DNA of 64,000 bases. Origin: Sistotremastrum niveocremeum HHB9708 (Eukaryota > Basidiomycota > Agaricomycetes > Sistotremastrales > Sistotremastraceae). The stretch lies in assembly GCA_001630475.1 (NCBI GenBank), contig KV419433.1, positions 178,686 to 242,685 of the forward strand. The letters are read 5' to 3'. Below, piece after piece: positions 12,084-23,087 of this stretch. Made by a program: the position numbers and the translations under genes. Position 1 is the stretch's first letter; every line of letters starts with the position of its first letter. The notes beneath the pieces are model-generated. The model was not told where the DNA came from. It was given only the letters and a program-made list of their open reading frames with translations, and searched no databases.

Positions 12084-12829
12084 TCATGTGATCAACGGCG
12101 ATTGGGCACTATAGATATTTGCGAGTCAGGCTTATGACTGGCTCTGAGCTCAAACACTTACATCACCAACCAATCCCCACCGTTGATTGATCCACCGCAC
12201 TCGCCACCAGAGGAATCTCTCGGCGGAGTAATGCAGTTTGCCGCAGCACCGAACCTGCGTTTGCCTTGGGAACGAAGCAATATGAATGAGTGGTTGTTCT
12301 ATTTCATACAGACTCACGAAGTCATCCCAGCAATACTCTAGGATATCTGGCGTGTTGTTGATAAACACGTATGAGCACGCGCCGTAGGTTTCTACAACTG
12401 TAGTATACGGAGACGTGATGAAATCGGTAGCTTTTAAATGCTTGATCAGCAGCATATCGGAATTGTAGAGGGGGGACTCACGTGTCTTGGCCCTCAGCAT
12501 TTGTAGGAGAGCGGCACAGTCATTGAAATCGACCTCACGCCCGGAGAAACACTCTTGAAGTGTGCCTGATGCATGGTCAGATATTATGCAAAACGAAGCC
12601 ACGGTCGTAGTCTTGAACAGACATGCTACACCGCAAACGCAAGAATTCGTGGTGAGACATCCAGAGGCTTGTCGCTCCCCGAGAGTTATGTTACGATGAA
12701 CAGTAGAACCGAAAGCTAAGAATAGGTGTGAGCTTAAAGACGCAGAAGGAATATAACCGTGCAGTATTCACCGACAACGAAGGCAGCCGAAACGACAAGA
12801 AAGGTTCTCAAACTGAACATGGAAGGCAT
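12084..12829 (-). CDS. Small secreted Cys-rich protein, array copy 1
   Basis: First of three tandem paralogs. The start exon is a signal peptide, MPSMFSLRTFLVVSAAFVV. The following exons give NSCVCGVACTLQECF, then NDCAALLQML, then ETYGACSYVFINN...EYCWDDF, then AANCITPPRDSSGGECGG, then GDWLVIAQSPLIT and TGA. The Cys pattern CxCGxxCxxxxC...DC...GxCxYxF...EYCWDxF...C...GGxC...W is shared by all three copies, and most introns sit at matching places. The intron after the EYCWDDF block was placed with a GTATGA donor and CGCAG acceptor to keep frame, so this exon is slightly longer than in the sisters. An extracellular, disulfide-rich product is likely; the function is unknown. Confidence 0.65.
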
Positions 12830-13336
12830 CTGTTTGGTAGTGATCGTGAAATCAGCACGTTGAAGTGAGACGTCTTGACAGCCTTTATTCAAACCGGACC
12901 TATATCCCAGTATCAAACCAGGTCACTGCTCTGGCCTGACATTAGCCCTGGTCGTCCTGACTGGTGAGTGCCGCCCGCACCGAGAAAAAAGCTCATTGGA
13001 TAGGGTGAGGTGAATGACGACTGTATCTCAGACAGATGACCTTCACATGACTTACAGTACTAGTAGGACATCTCAGTAGATCGATCGGCACAATTCAGAC
13101 GTTCCTGGCTTATCGCACACGACATGCTAGTTCAAAGCGGGAGTCGGAAGCAAAGAAGCTGGAAGAAGCCGGCGATGCCGAATCTGCTTCCGGTGAAGCT
13201 TCGAAAAAAAAAGTGGCCGAAAATCGAGCCTCCATGCCGAAACTACTATTCCATAGATCAGGCTCCAGACTCGGAATAAAATGGATTCGAGAAAAAAGAT
13301 GGAGAATTATATACAATTATAAGGACCGAGTCGCCT

Positions 13337-14444
13337 TCAATTCGTGAGAGTCGTGGTCGGGTGAAGTCTATGTTGATTCAAAGTCCTGAAAGGTATTAAT
13401 TCTGTCCCAGAGCTCAGAAAGGGATCGAGTAGATACGCACTGCACAGACCATGTACCAAGCCCCTTAAACGTCATCTCTGAACCACCGCATTCACCACCC
13501 GTGGACTGACCGACGACCAGAGCTTGGCAGTTGTTGGCGTTGGCCAATCCCGCAGCGGCCTGGAACATATTAATACAGAGGAGTCGGGTAGAGTGGGGAA
13601 ACGCACGAAATTATCCCAGCAGTATTCCATGTCAAACGCGAAATTGTTTGTGAAGACGTAAGTGCAAAGACCGAATGATTGCTCCATTTTGGATCCCGAA
13701 GCAACGGTGAATGTGCCAGCTAGATTCGAAAGCTCAGATCGCCGCTATGTAGATCGACGCCATTTGAGCTCAGCTCACTTTGAAGAAGAAGCATGTTGGA
13801 CAGCGCCACACAGTCATCAATGTTGACCTCGCTTGATGGAGAAGGTGGAGCGCATTCAATGAAGGTACCTGGAAGGATGCGATGTCACTTTGCGCGTATG
13901 AGGTAGTAGTTGAGACTGGACAGACAATTTTGCCCGCAAAGGCAGAAATTCGAAGCGCCGCATTCTTCTATATCGCGAATGTTAACTTTCAAATCACGGC
14001 GAGGGTCAGGTAGCATGGAGCATGAAACTTGGAGAGCAAGGTCAGCTTCGATTCAATCTGTACTAGCGTTGGTTGAGTCTGACCCATGGATATGATCCCG
14101 CATCAGGAAAACACCCCCCGGATCCATGGCCATGTACCCCCCTCGGAAAAATTATGTAATGTGTCATAGGCTTCTATGGCTGCCGATAGAATATTCCAGA
14201 CACTTACCAATATTCCATAGCAGCTATGGGCACCTACAACGCGCTATGGATATCGCTGAGGGGGGGACATGGCTATAAAGACGGGACCCTTTTCCCTGAT
14301 GCGACCACCATGATAACCGCTCTGAAGGCTAGTAATTTGAAGGGATAAGGTGCAAGCATTTTGATCCGCCGAGCAAATGACTAAAGTCACGAGAAGAGAG
14401 ATCGAAGTGTAGAGATACAAGCAGGGGATAGCGCATTCCATCAC
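13337..14444 (-). CDS. Small secreted Cys-rich protein, array copy 2
   Basis: Second paralog. Well supported exons: SNFCLCGQNCTFIECAPPS...DDCVALSNMLL, then AGTFTVASGSKMEQSFGLCT...EYCWDNF, then AAAGLANANNCQALVVGQS...GGECGGSE...WSVQ, then TLNQHRLHPTTTLTN and stop. The N-terminal exon is less certain: the hydrophobic MMECAIPCLYLYTSISLLVT start at 14444 supplies a signal-like segment, but it joins the rest through a long intron with a weak GTTATC donor. That intron holds a 145-bp inverted-repeat element (14129-14273) absent from the sister genes. The insertion may have displaced or damaged the original signal exon. Body confidence is good; 5' end confidence is low. Confidence 0.55.
14129..14273. 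repeat. MITE-like 145-bp element with 16-bp inverted ends
   Basis: The left end GCCATGTACCCCCCTC (14129-14144) and the right end (14258-14273) are inverted repeats with one mismatch in 16. The interior holds near-palindromes around CCATAG..CTATGG (about 14210-14250) and is non-coding. No matching target-site duplication is evident beyond the ends. It could be a small non-autonomous DNA transposon or simply a structured intron segment. Only one copy was noticed in the window. Confidence 0.4.
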
Positions 14445-15119
14445 TGTCTTGGCCTTTTATGTCTTACGATCGATATTGAAGGGGAGATCCTCATGCACTT
14501 CATGTATCCAGGCGTTTGGACCATCATGATAGGTACAAGTTGAGTTCCGCTCGCGCCGCACCTAAACGCGATTGGAGGGCTTGGGTACGGCGTCACATGT
14601 CTTTCAAAAAATCCGAGGCGGCACGGGTGCAATGGAGAGCGTTTCAACGATAGGTATGAGCCGAGATGGAATTATGCGCTCGAAAGTACCGTATACATTG
14701 ATATACTTCGATCCTACAGATCAACTGAGATGACCCGGAAGGAGGTGTGATCATGAAAGAATCGATGCATGCATCGAACTGAAAGCTATTTGGTGAGCTG
14801 GTATCCCAGGAAGTTCCCCTTTGTACACTTTTAGTGGCTGAATATGTTAAATCAGGCATCCAACGACGGAGTATTGCCAGAAGAAACAGAGAGCATCGCC
14901 ATGCAATCGTCGGAAGCAAATAAGATCCCGATGTTCCTGATCGCCGTTCGGCAGTCCGGCATGAGCATCCGAATTCCGAAAGGCGCTGGTCAATACATTG
15001 CTCGCGATTTATTGATCATGAGGCACTCAGTCTCTGTCACACATGTTGTTGAAAACTATCAAAAAAGGTGATCATATATTTTCTCGGGATAACATGAATT
15101 ATTTGTAAAATTTTCTGAA
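14445..15119. other. Intergenic between array copies 2 and 3
   Basis: 675 bp. A 75-codon plus-strand frame at 14844-15071 has no recognisable feature. It presumably carries the copy 2 promoter; no clear regulatory repeat was found. Confidence 0.35.
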
Positions 15120-15941
15120 TCAGCAGGGAAAAATTGTCCTATCGATGTGCCATTTGCCGAAGTGTCCTTGGATCTCGAATACTAGTATAGTTGGGCTTAA
15201 GCCAAAGCGGAGCTCCTGAAGAACGATGAGTTAGGACTCCGGAGAAAAGTCTTGGACCCAGGACGCACTGGACAAACCACAAGCCGCTTTCTGCATCACA
15301 TTTTCCGCCGACAGTTTCAGTAGTGGTAGTTTCGCATCCACTGGCGTTAGCCAATCCAGCGTTACCCTGCAACAGATTAGGATTTGATATTTGAGAAATG
15401 ATCAGTAGGATACGTACGAAATCGTCCCAGCAATATTCGAGAGTAATTGGGAAATCGTTCTCGAAGGTGTACGTGCATGTACCATAGGTTTCAACCTGCT
15501 GAGCTCCGGCCGCGACGAAGAAAGTGCCGGCTGATTGGATGTACATGAGGGAATGTTCAAATATATATATATGAAGATTGATGCTTACTGCGAGCGAGGA
15601 GCGTGTTGGTCAATGTGACGCAGTCGTCAGTTTCGAAGGTAGGTCCAGTAGAAGGAGAACATTCAGCGAAGCGGCCTGATAAATTTCCTTTAGCTTGTCT
15701 GTTCGATTAACTGGGGTTTATAACAACTTACAGGTTTGTCCACAAACACAATCTTCAGTGGTGCATTCACTGAAGTCGCGAGCACTGATGGTGACATCGC
15801 GACGAGCTCCTGGGACGGCAGAGCTCGATACTGACAGAATCAATGAGATCATTCTGAAAAAGTCGCGACTCCACTCTCGAGCTTACCGATAGCAGCAGCG
15901 GAAAAAGCGACGATGAGAGCTTTGAACAGGAAGGAAGACAT
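15120..15941 (-). CDS. Small secreted Cys-rich protein, array copy 3
   Basis: Clearest member of the array. The signal peptide exon is MSSFLFKALIVAFSAAAI. Then come VSSSAVPGARRDVTISARD, CTTEDCVCGQTCRFAEC, DDCVTLTNTLLA, TGTFFVAAGAQQVETYGTCT, ITLEYCWDDF, GNAGLANASGCETTTTETVG, GGKCDAESGLWFVQ, and a final exon ELRFGLSPTILVF... ending in TFPC-like IFPC before TGA at 15120-15122. Six exons all join in frame, with donors GTAAGC, GTAAGT and GTACGT; the last intron carries a CCTAAC branch site. Length is about 200 aa. Extracellular location is inferred from the signal peptide and paired cysteines. Confidence 0.72.
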
Positions 15942-17096
15942 TGTATTATCTCGAGGAGTTTAGGGGAGTTTGTGAGAGCTGAGTACTGAGCGGATGTCGA
16001 GATCGTTCGACCAACCAGCACTTATATACTTCACAAAGCCCTACTTGCACGTAAAACGCTTTCAACATCCGTGATTCATTCGTACACGGCATCTCAGCCG
16101 ATTCAGCAAAGACGATGCCGTCCTTGTCCCTTCCGTTCAACATTGAATGATTGGTGCGCTTAGACAAGAACAGAAGTTCATAAGTGTCAAAGACGCCAGA
16201 ATGTGAATACAAGGATCACGTTGTAAGCAGGTCGTCCAATCAGCTCGTTCGAACGATCCCGAAGCACCGCCTTGAGATGGTTTGGATTGATCGGCAGTCT
16301 TTCGGCAGGCGATGTTGAAGTTCCGGCGCTTCCGAGGACACTTCCGATCTCACCCGATCTCTCTTCTAAGCACGTGCAGTCGAAAATATGTGTTGGATAT
16401 CGTGAAATCGTCGACGGCGCCGGTTCAAGACACTGGCACTCAGCGAAGGGTTTTAAAGATCTAAAATTGGCACAAGAGATGAATCCAATTGCAACTCACA
16501 CCTGGGCCCAGGGCTAAGAGTAATAAGCTTGTGAAAATATCGAAATAACTCACGGCGTTTGAATTTGACGGATTCACAGAAGCTTCACTGGCGCGCGAAG
16601 GTTGCTCTTCGTTCCGACATACAACGATCAAAAACGACTTCTACAGAAGCGATAACATAGCACTGATAGCAGGTGAGACGCGTTCACACCTATCGAAGGA
16701 TCACCATCAGGTACCCACATCTTCAAAAGACGATATCTGGCGGATTTAATGTCACGCATATGAGAGAATCCTCAACCACCCGCGCGCCCCATTAGATTTA
16801 CAAACGATGAGACGAGGATACAGGAAGCAGTGCGGAGATAAATAACCGAGAAAGGCAGCAGAATAGAAAACACAAGTACAGGCAGACAAAAAATCGAGCG
16901 GACTACATTGTACAATCACAACAAGCGACAGAGAGAGAGAGATAAATAGAAGAACAAGCGACAGAGAGAGAGAGATAAATAGAAGAACAAGCGACAGATA
17001 ATGAAAAGGGGAAAAGCAGAAAAAGAGAGAGAGAAAGATAAAGAAAAGAGAAAAACAGGGAACGCTTGATGAACCAGTCATCCAGCGCCAACGAAG
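15942..17096. other. Intergenic, 1.15 kb
   Basis: Promoter of array copy 3 and 3' region of the zinc-finger gene. The right end (about 16920-17090) is purine-rich and holds the 33-bp tandem repeat listed separately. No gene was recognised. Confidence 0.4.
16921..17000. repeat. 33-bp tandem repeat, about 2.4 units
   Basis: The unit begins ACAAGCGACAGAGAGAGAGA and continues with GATAAATAGAAGA. Copies start at 16921 and 16954, with a partial one at 16987. It sits in the presumed 3' UTR of the zinc-finger gene. The GA-dinucleotide core suggests a minisatellite grown from a microsatellite. Confidence 0.8.
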
Positions 17097-18649
17097 CTAC
17101 TTGGTTGGGAGCTTCTCCTCTGGCTCGTAGTGCCTCTTGATATGCTTTAGCAACTTTTCATCGCGAGCAATCGTATGCTTGCAGATAGGACAAACGCCGA
17201 GGTAGTGCCTCGACTTATTAAGAGCTTCCGGACAGCGGCGAAACAACGTCCTCAGATCGTGGCGGTGGTCGGTGTCATCGAATGCAATACCCTCGAGGAT
17301 ACCATAACGATGAAGGAGGATATGCTCCTTCAAGTGAATGTGAAAGTGGCGCATGAAATCGCCCTTGTCCGCAACGAATGTGGAGCATCGAGCACCGGAA
17401 ACTGGATGACGGAGACAACATTCGGTACCGCCAAGCACCGGCCGTCGATACAGGCCGATGATGTCGTCGAAGTCCGAGTAATGGATATCAGGAAGATAGG
17501 GATGAGATTGAAGGTCCTCATAGATATCGAAGTCAATCGGTGGAGAACGATCCCAACCGAAGGCGAACTTGAGTTCCCAGACTTTTTGGGGTATCGAGGG
17601 AGAAGGACGAGGATCGCGAGCGACACACTCGGCAATGAACGCTTCGAAGGCTTTCTTTGCGGCAGTCTTTGCGGCAGGATCTTTCACTTTTCGTCGAGAC
17701 GAAGAAGATGGAGGACGGGGATCAGCCTTTGACTTGGGCTTAGATCGAGGCTTGGATGGAGCCTTGGGCTTCGCTGGGGTGACAGGCTCCGACTTGGCAC
17801 GCTTCGAGGGGCGACCGGAAGCAGCTGAAGCTTCGGAGGTCTCGTCCTCGGCATCGCGGGTAGCAGGCTTGCGCTTGCCAGAGCGAGAAGGACCAGCCTG
17901 ACTTTGAGTCGCCTGCGCGCCGGTCGTGGAGGAAGTCGAGGACTGGTGAGTGTGAGACCAGGAGAAGGGGTTGAAGGCGGGAGTCTGGGCAGCAAGGCCT
18001 AAGCCAAGACGGGGGACCGACGACGATCGATATACATGAGGAAGACGAGGGTGATCCAAGCCTTCTTCACCGAACGAAGCGAGCGAAGAGGAAGACAGGC
18101 TGTCTGACGAGTGCACCGAGGAAGACAAGGATGGCGCAGGAGATGGAGGACAAGTGTCGAAGGAGAAGATCGTGGGACCCGAGGGTACGAGAGCGCCTGT
18201 ATAGCCTGCAGAAGAGGGTGGAGCGTAGTTCCTATAATCGAGATCACGGGGATCGACACAGGTGGGCACAGAGGCTGGCTGGACGGGGAGGAGCAGGCTC
18301 TGAAAAGAGAGTCAGAAGGGGTCATGCAGCTTGAGGGTTTACTCACCGGATCGATAACATCTTCAAGGTTCATCCTCTGCACGTTGAGGGGAGGTGAGTC
18401 ATGGAAGGAATAACCATCGTTCTGCTGTAGAAGACAGTTAGACTAGGTCTGGGGATAGAGGGCAAGATAACATACTCCAAGACCGAACAATTCGACTGGA
18501 ACGGGTTTGGCTGACGCAAATTTTGCTAGAGCCGCTAGACGGGGGTCGGGGATGCTAACGGCGAAGTTGTCAATGGTCGGGACCTCATAGTCGACGTTAT
18601 GAGGGTGCAGAGACCTATCGAAGAAGGCGAGTTGGTGGAGGTCGAACAT
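17097..18649 (-). CDS. C2H2-like zinc-finger protein, probable DNA-binding regulator
   Basis: Three exons: MFDLHQLAFFDRSLHPHNVD...PVELFGLG | QNDGYSFHDSPPLNVQRMNL...VIDP | SLLLPVQPASVPTCVDPRD... to LPTK and TAG, about 490 aa. The middle is Ser/Pro-rich and then strongly basic (KPKAPSKPRSKPKSKADP), a likely nuclear localisation region. The C-terminus has two Cys/His clusters. One is CSTFVADKGDFMRHFHIHLKEH, cited here by its key residues C, H, H and H. The other is the more canonical CPICKHTIARDEKLLKHIKRH type (CxxC...HxxxxH). Introns have a GTATGT donor with a CTACAG acceptor and a GTGAGT donor with a TTTCAG acceptor. The regulator role is inferred; targets are unknown. Confidence 0.75.
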
Positions 18650-21600
18650 GCTAGTGCTTTGACTGAGTAGAAGGGGATGTGCGATATTGGCGATACGCTA
18701 GGTGCTCGAAGAGTGAAGCGAGGGGGTTGCTGAGATGAGGGAGCGAGCGGGAGTCAATTTATCTGCTGAGGACAAAACGGTGGAGCGACGGGGGCCGGAA
18801 AACGGAAAAGGGTGTGCAAAGACATCCAAATAGACCTGTCGCTATCATAAACCCATCTCGCCGCATGATAGATCTTCTCAGAGTTTCTCATTGGACGTTC
18901 TTGTGATGCGATTAAGATAATGCCTTCTCTGGTCCTCGGAATCGCCCATCACCGAGGCTAGACGTTGCTGGCAAGGGGCGAGTGAAGGTTCTGGGGTGAT
19001 AGAAGTGTGGAACGAGGCGTTGTACGTGGGAGACCAAACCAAATCGAATGAACAGTTCGGAAATTAAGGTCGGCTTTCATCTCGCGTTGAAGATCATAGA
19101 GCGAAGGGCCAGATATGAAAATTGGAAGATGGGCTGGAAAATGATGTCGGAGTGAGCTTGAATATCCATGGAATTTTTGAGGGAGGGTTGCAGCGAGTGG
19201 GAGTGTTAGCGTGTAGAGAACAATGGTCTTTGGCTGGACCCTGGCGTTGTTTGGATTAGTTAAACGAGAAATAAAATCAAAGAAAGCGGCCGACATACCT
19301 CCGTTCGGTTAAGCAGGTCAAGTTTTTCACTGCTTGCCCTTCCTCCCGCCTGCGAAAAAGTTGATGCGATATATAATGAGAGACGCAAAGTATCGATAGG
19401 CGTTTGAAGTGTGTAAAAAGGTGCTCTACAGCGAGAGGACGAGTTGTCGGGTTCGATCGAGGAAATGCAGCGGGAGCACTTTAGTTTTACGTCGGAGTTT
19501 CAAAATTAGGCGCGCCTCATTCCGCCAAATCGTTTTCGACCTTCATTTTTCTTGTCATCGAGACAGCCCCAAATCGTCTAGTTCGCTAGCACACGTGTTA
19601 TCACTATCAGCTATTCCCCCAACGAAAACGAGTCCGAGAAAAACGAGCTCACCAATTGAATTTGTTCGATCGCCGGAAGGAGGTCTAATTTCCGACTAAT
19701 GCCGTGAAATTAGACAACGACGAGGATCCGGGATCCTATCGCTCCTATCGCGATATACCGTAATCCGGGTGACTGGGAGTGAGAGCGGGAGCAGACGAAA
19801 TCGGAAACAATGGGCAGATCGACATCCGGACCCGTGGGCCGAATTCGGCATTATGACTTGTGTTGATCCACCTCTGTCTTTCCGCTGACTTCGACCTCGA
19901 GCATACAAAGAAGTGACGCGTCTTATCGCGAGCTGCTGTGGAGAAGAATGAGTCAGAGCGTCAGGTGAGTAGCAGATTTCTTACGTACCGACTTTCTGAG
20001 CGTGATTTCCCGATTTTCGGTCGGTTGAAGGCTTTTGCCATTCACCTTCAGGCACACGAACTTTGTCCTTTGGGAGATGAACGAGGTCTCCCTGAAGTTG
20101 ATTCGCTCTGTGACATTGGTGCGACGCGTTTCCTTATGCTTGCCACCGTACTGACGGTCCTCTCACTCACCAGTGGGGACGATCGATGAACACCTTCGGG
20201 TGGCGAATTCTTATCTCCGTGAAGAGATTGTACATCGCGATTCATTGGGTCCTTGACTCCAGCACTTCACGAACAGGTAAGTCCATTGGATACTCGATGT
20301 GAACTTGATTGACGAACGTACTGTATGTGATTAGCCAACCGAACTGCTACGCTTGGAGTACGAATGGATCGCAGAAGTCACGTTTGACATACCATGATCT
20401 GCAAGATGGCATCCACACGGACTTCTAGGAGGCTCGCACGGGATAGGGAGAGAGATCTAGACGGCCGATAAGGGAGACGGGATTTTGTTCGAATGCAGGT
20501 ATGTCATCGCCCATGGAAATCTATGATACCAGCTCACACCCCCTACCACTCAACCAGCTCCTCACTCAGTTTCGGCTGAATGAGGTCTTTTATATACGAC
20601 ACGAGAGGTAAACATGCATGATGATCCATGAAAGATTTGGTCCGACAGCTATGAGTGAAGGATCGCTGACGAACGGCACGTTCGATCTTCTCCTGTGCCT
20701 ACCGAAATTGATTATGTGAATTTTAGCTGTTGACCGGTGAGACTTACTTGATAGCATTACTTCCTTCACCGAGAAGGAAAGATGCCGAACAATCAAGGCG
20801 CTCGAGGTTTCGCGAAACGCGAAACACCCACATAGATCGTGCCTATGAATGTGCTACGCCGAGGAGGTCGAAGACGCCGAAGACATCTGACTTGGCACGC
20901 ATAACGCTACAGTTTACCAACAAAGGTCCCAACATCACGATTTAGGCAGGCCGTCGCGAAAGGATCTTCTGCAATGGATGCAAGAAGCTTTATTCGTCAA
21001 TATATTCGATGGTGAACAGCACGTGACCTGCCGAGGCACCGCTGGGTACGGTCGAATATGATGACTTCGGTGAGCTACAGGCGTCCGCGGAAGTATGAGA
21101 TGTTGTGAGGCAGCAGTGGTATCAGGGATGAGAGACTCCATAATGATGGATCGAATCTCTCATCGCCCGGTTGATGTAGTTGCGCCGACGAGAGGTTTAG
21201 TCGGAAAAGCGATCTGCTTTTCCGTCCGGCTTCGAGATTTAGGATTGAGGATGGGCGGTAGTTACTGTTAAAGGTTCTCAAGGTGAGTTCGTGTTACACT
21301 TCATGCATGCCGGCATACCTTCTGAACGGGAATGAATTTTTTTATGTTTCCGCGCAGGTCGAAGCAGATATACCAGAATCCTTTCCGGATCGCTTTCTAC
21401 CCGTAGAGGCAGACAGAGACAATCACATCTACAGACTTATCCGACCGTCATCTATCTCAGTGAGCTCCTCCGACTGATGTAGCGGTCATAGCGTCTCATA
21501 TGCACACCGGATCGCCATATCGACCGTCTCGGCGTGAATGAATGGGCTGACAGCAAGTGCTCGGAGCTAAGGATCAAGTTGAATAGTCGTATGAAGATCA

Positions 21601-23087
21601 GACATCGAGCTATCGCTTGCGACCTGAGCTTCAGTTATCGGACCTGATGACACACAACCGCTATGGGCTCTACCATACAGGCGAATTTCAAGATCAGCTG
21701 ACCGTATACTCTGAACATGGATGCAAGACGTACCGGCACTCGTTCACACTCTGTACACTGTGTCTCAAAGACTGTTACTGCCATCAGAGAACGGGGGAAA
21801 GTGGCCTCAATCGCCCCTCTATTGTTCCGGGCCTCCATCCCTTTCGCCTGACTTCGGACTTTCATTTCCAACACTCCAGATATTACGCGGGCGCGTACAA
21901 GCCATGAGGCCTCAAGCTTCAGGATATCGATAGAATAACACATTTGTTGACGATGATAGGAAATGAGGTTCATTCTAGATGTGGGTGGTTGTGTACGCTG
22001 CGCTATGCATTTCGGTGCCCCGCAAATTTCGACAGAATCGACGCCGGCAAGGTACGTGGCAATTTCGGCTGCTTTGCAAGTGGTGGGGATCATAGCACCG
22101 AAGTCGTTGGGCCAATCACGAACGACGGTCAGCAGGGTTTTCCAGGGCTTTTTTGATGATAAGCGGAGTTATCAGGTGGCAACGGCTCGGCTAACTCGCT
22201 TAGCCGACGCTTAGCCGGGCTTCTGCATTAAAGTCTCACGGTGCACATTGCCGATGAAATGACTTACTAGGGCCTTAGCGATTGTGACTGCCTCGAGATA
22301 TTCATGTCTTGCCCAATGAGAGTATTTTAGCATATGCATGAGATTGAACGAAGCGAGTGATCGGTTCAAATCGAGCCAAAGGATGGAATTTAGTTTGTAT
22401 CGGACCTCTCGGCTATGTCATGTGACTTCACAGCCGGTTTTCCTTCCGGTTCGGCGACGAAGTTGACAGCCGAGTTTCCGGGGTCGACAACCGACCACAT
22501 CATCAAGCTGCATCAACGCCATGTTCAGGCGTGGATTGGGCCAGAGCAAAGGAGTTTCACAACGCTTTCGCTGCTTTCAATACGCTCATCCCAGTCGGCA
22601 GCTGTGACATGCATCTTTTCCCTTGCTATCGAGACCGGAAAACTCTCGAAAGCCGATATAATGGTACATTTTTTGCCAATTTTCTCGAAGCTGTACGTGA
22701 GCTCTGAATGCGAATTAGCTTGGGCTAGGTTTATTCAGCATGCTTGCCTGGGATGCAAGCGCGATATAATCGCGGCTAGTCGCAACACATGCAAAGCGGC
22801 ACAACCAGGAACAAGGACCTGAACGAACCCGAATGTTCACACTAGCGCGCGGAAACAGCGAGGCCGACCGTGCTGATCAGTGTCGACAACGATGCGAAGG
22901 ATAGTCGCGGTTTCTGCGTTGGCTTCGATATTTTGATGTCCTCTGGAGGCTCAGTGCATAATCCGTAGATCCCCTCCACAACCATCATCATCGCCATCAT
23001 CATCCTGAATAGCAGCTGTGAGTACCGGGCTGATTATTGCGTGTTCAAACTATCTAAGATTTAAATCTCGATCAGGTCGATATACAT
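18650..23087. other. 4.4-kb stretch without a recognisable gene
   Basis: Many open frames of 60-150 codons exist, but none shows a family motif, signal peptide or consistent splice chain. Intron-like signals are present: minus strand 19300 to 19244 (GTATGT..CTAAT..CCAG), plus strand about 20277-20334 (GTAAGT..TTAG) and about 21282-21359 (GTGAGT..CGCAG). The last leads to an exon-like VEADIPESFPDRFLPVEAD. These may mark non-coding transcripts, rapidly evolving genes or relics. From about 22396 the sequence is the duplicated promoter block described separately. Confidence 0.4.
22396..23087 (+). promoter_or_regulatory. Duplicated upstream block, copy 1
   Basis: Shares a diverged but clear alignment with 28086-28755. 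Matching landmarks are GTCATGTGACTT..A.AGCCGG, GGTTCGGCGACGAAGTT, GCCGAGTTTCCGG, AACCGACCA and CCATGTTCAGGCGTG. Further matches are ATGTT.ACACTAG and then the exon-1 ATGGCTTC start. It is the 5' region of the first large disordered-protein gene. The match extends into exon 1, so the unit duplicated promoter and gene start together. Confidence 0.7.

Noticed and set aside
16921-17000. CRISPR-like spaced repeat
   Set aside because: Units are directly adjacent with no unique spacers, and the genome is eukaryotic.
16752-17091. Hydrophobic-looking Leu/Ser minus-strand frames
   Set aside because: They come from translating the GA-rich 33-bp tandem repeat and lie in the 3' region of the zinc-finger gene.
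19440-19480. Second tRNA-like B-box (GGTTCGATCG)
   Set aside because: Flanks do not pair as acceptor or T arms; no A-box.
22350-22400. tRNA-like B-box (GGTTCAAATC)
   Set aside because: No A-box at the right distance and no cloverleaf could be drawn; it lies in the duplicated promoter block.
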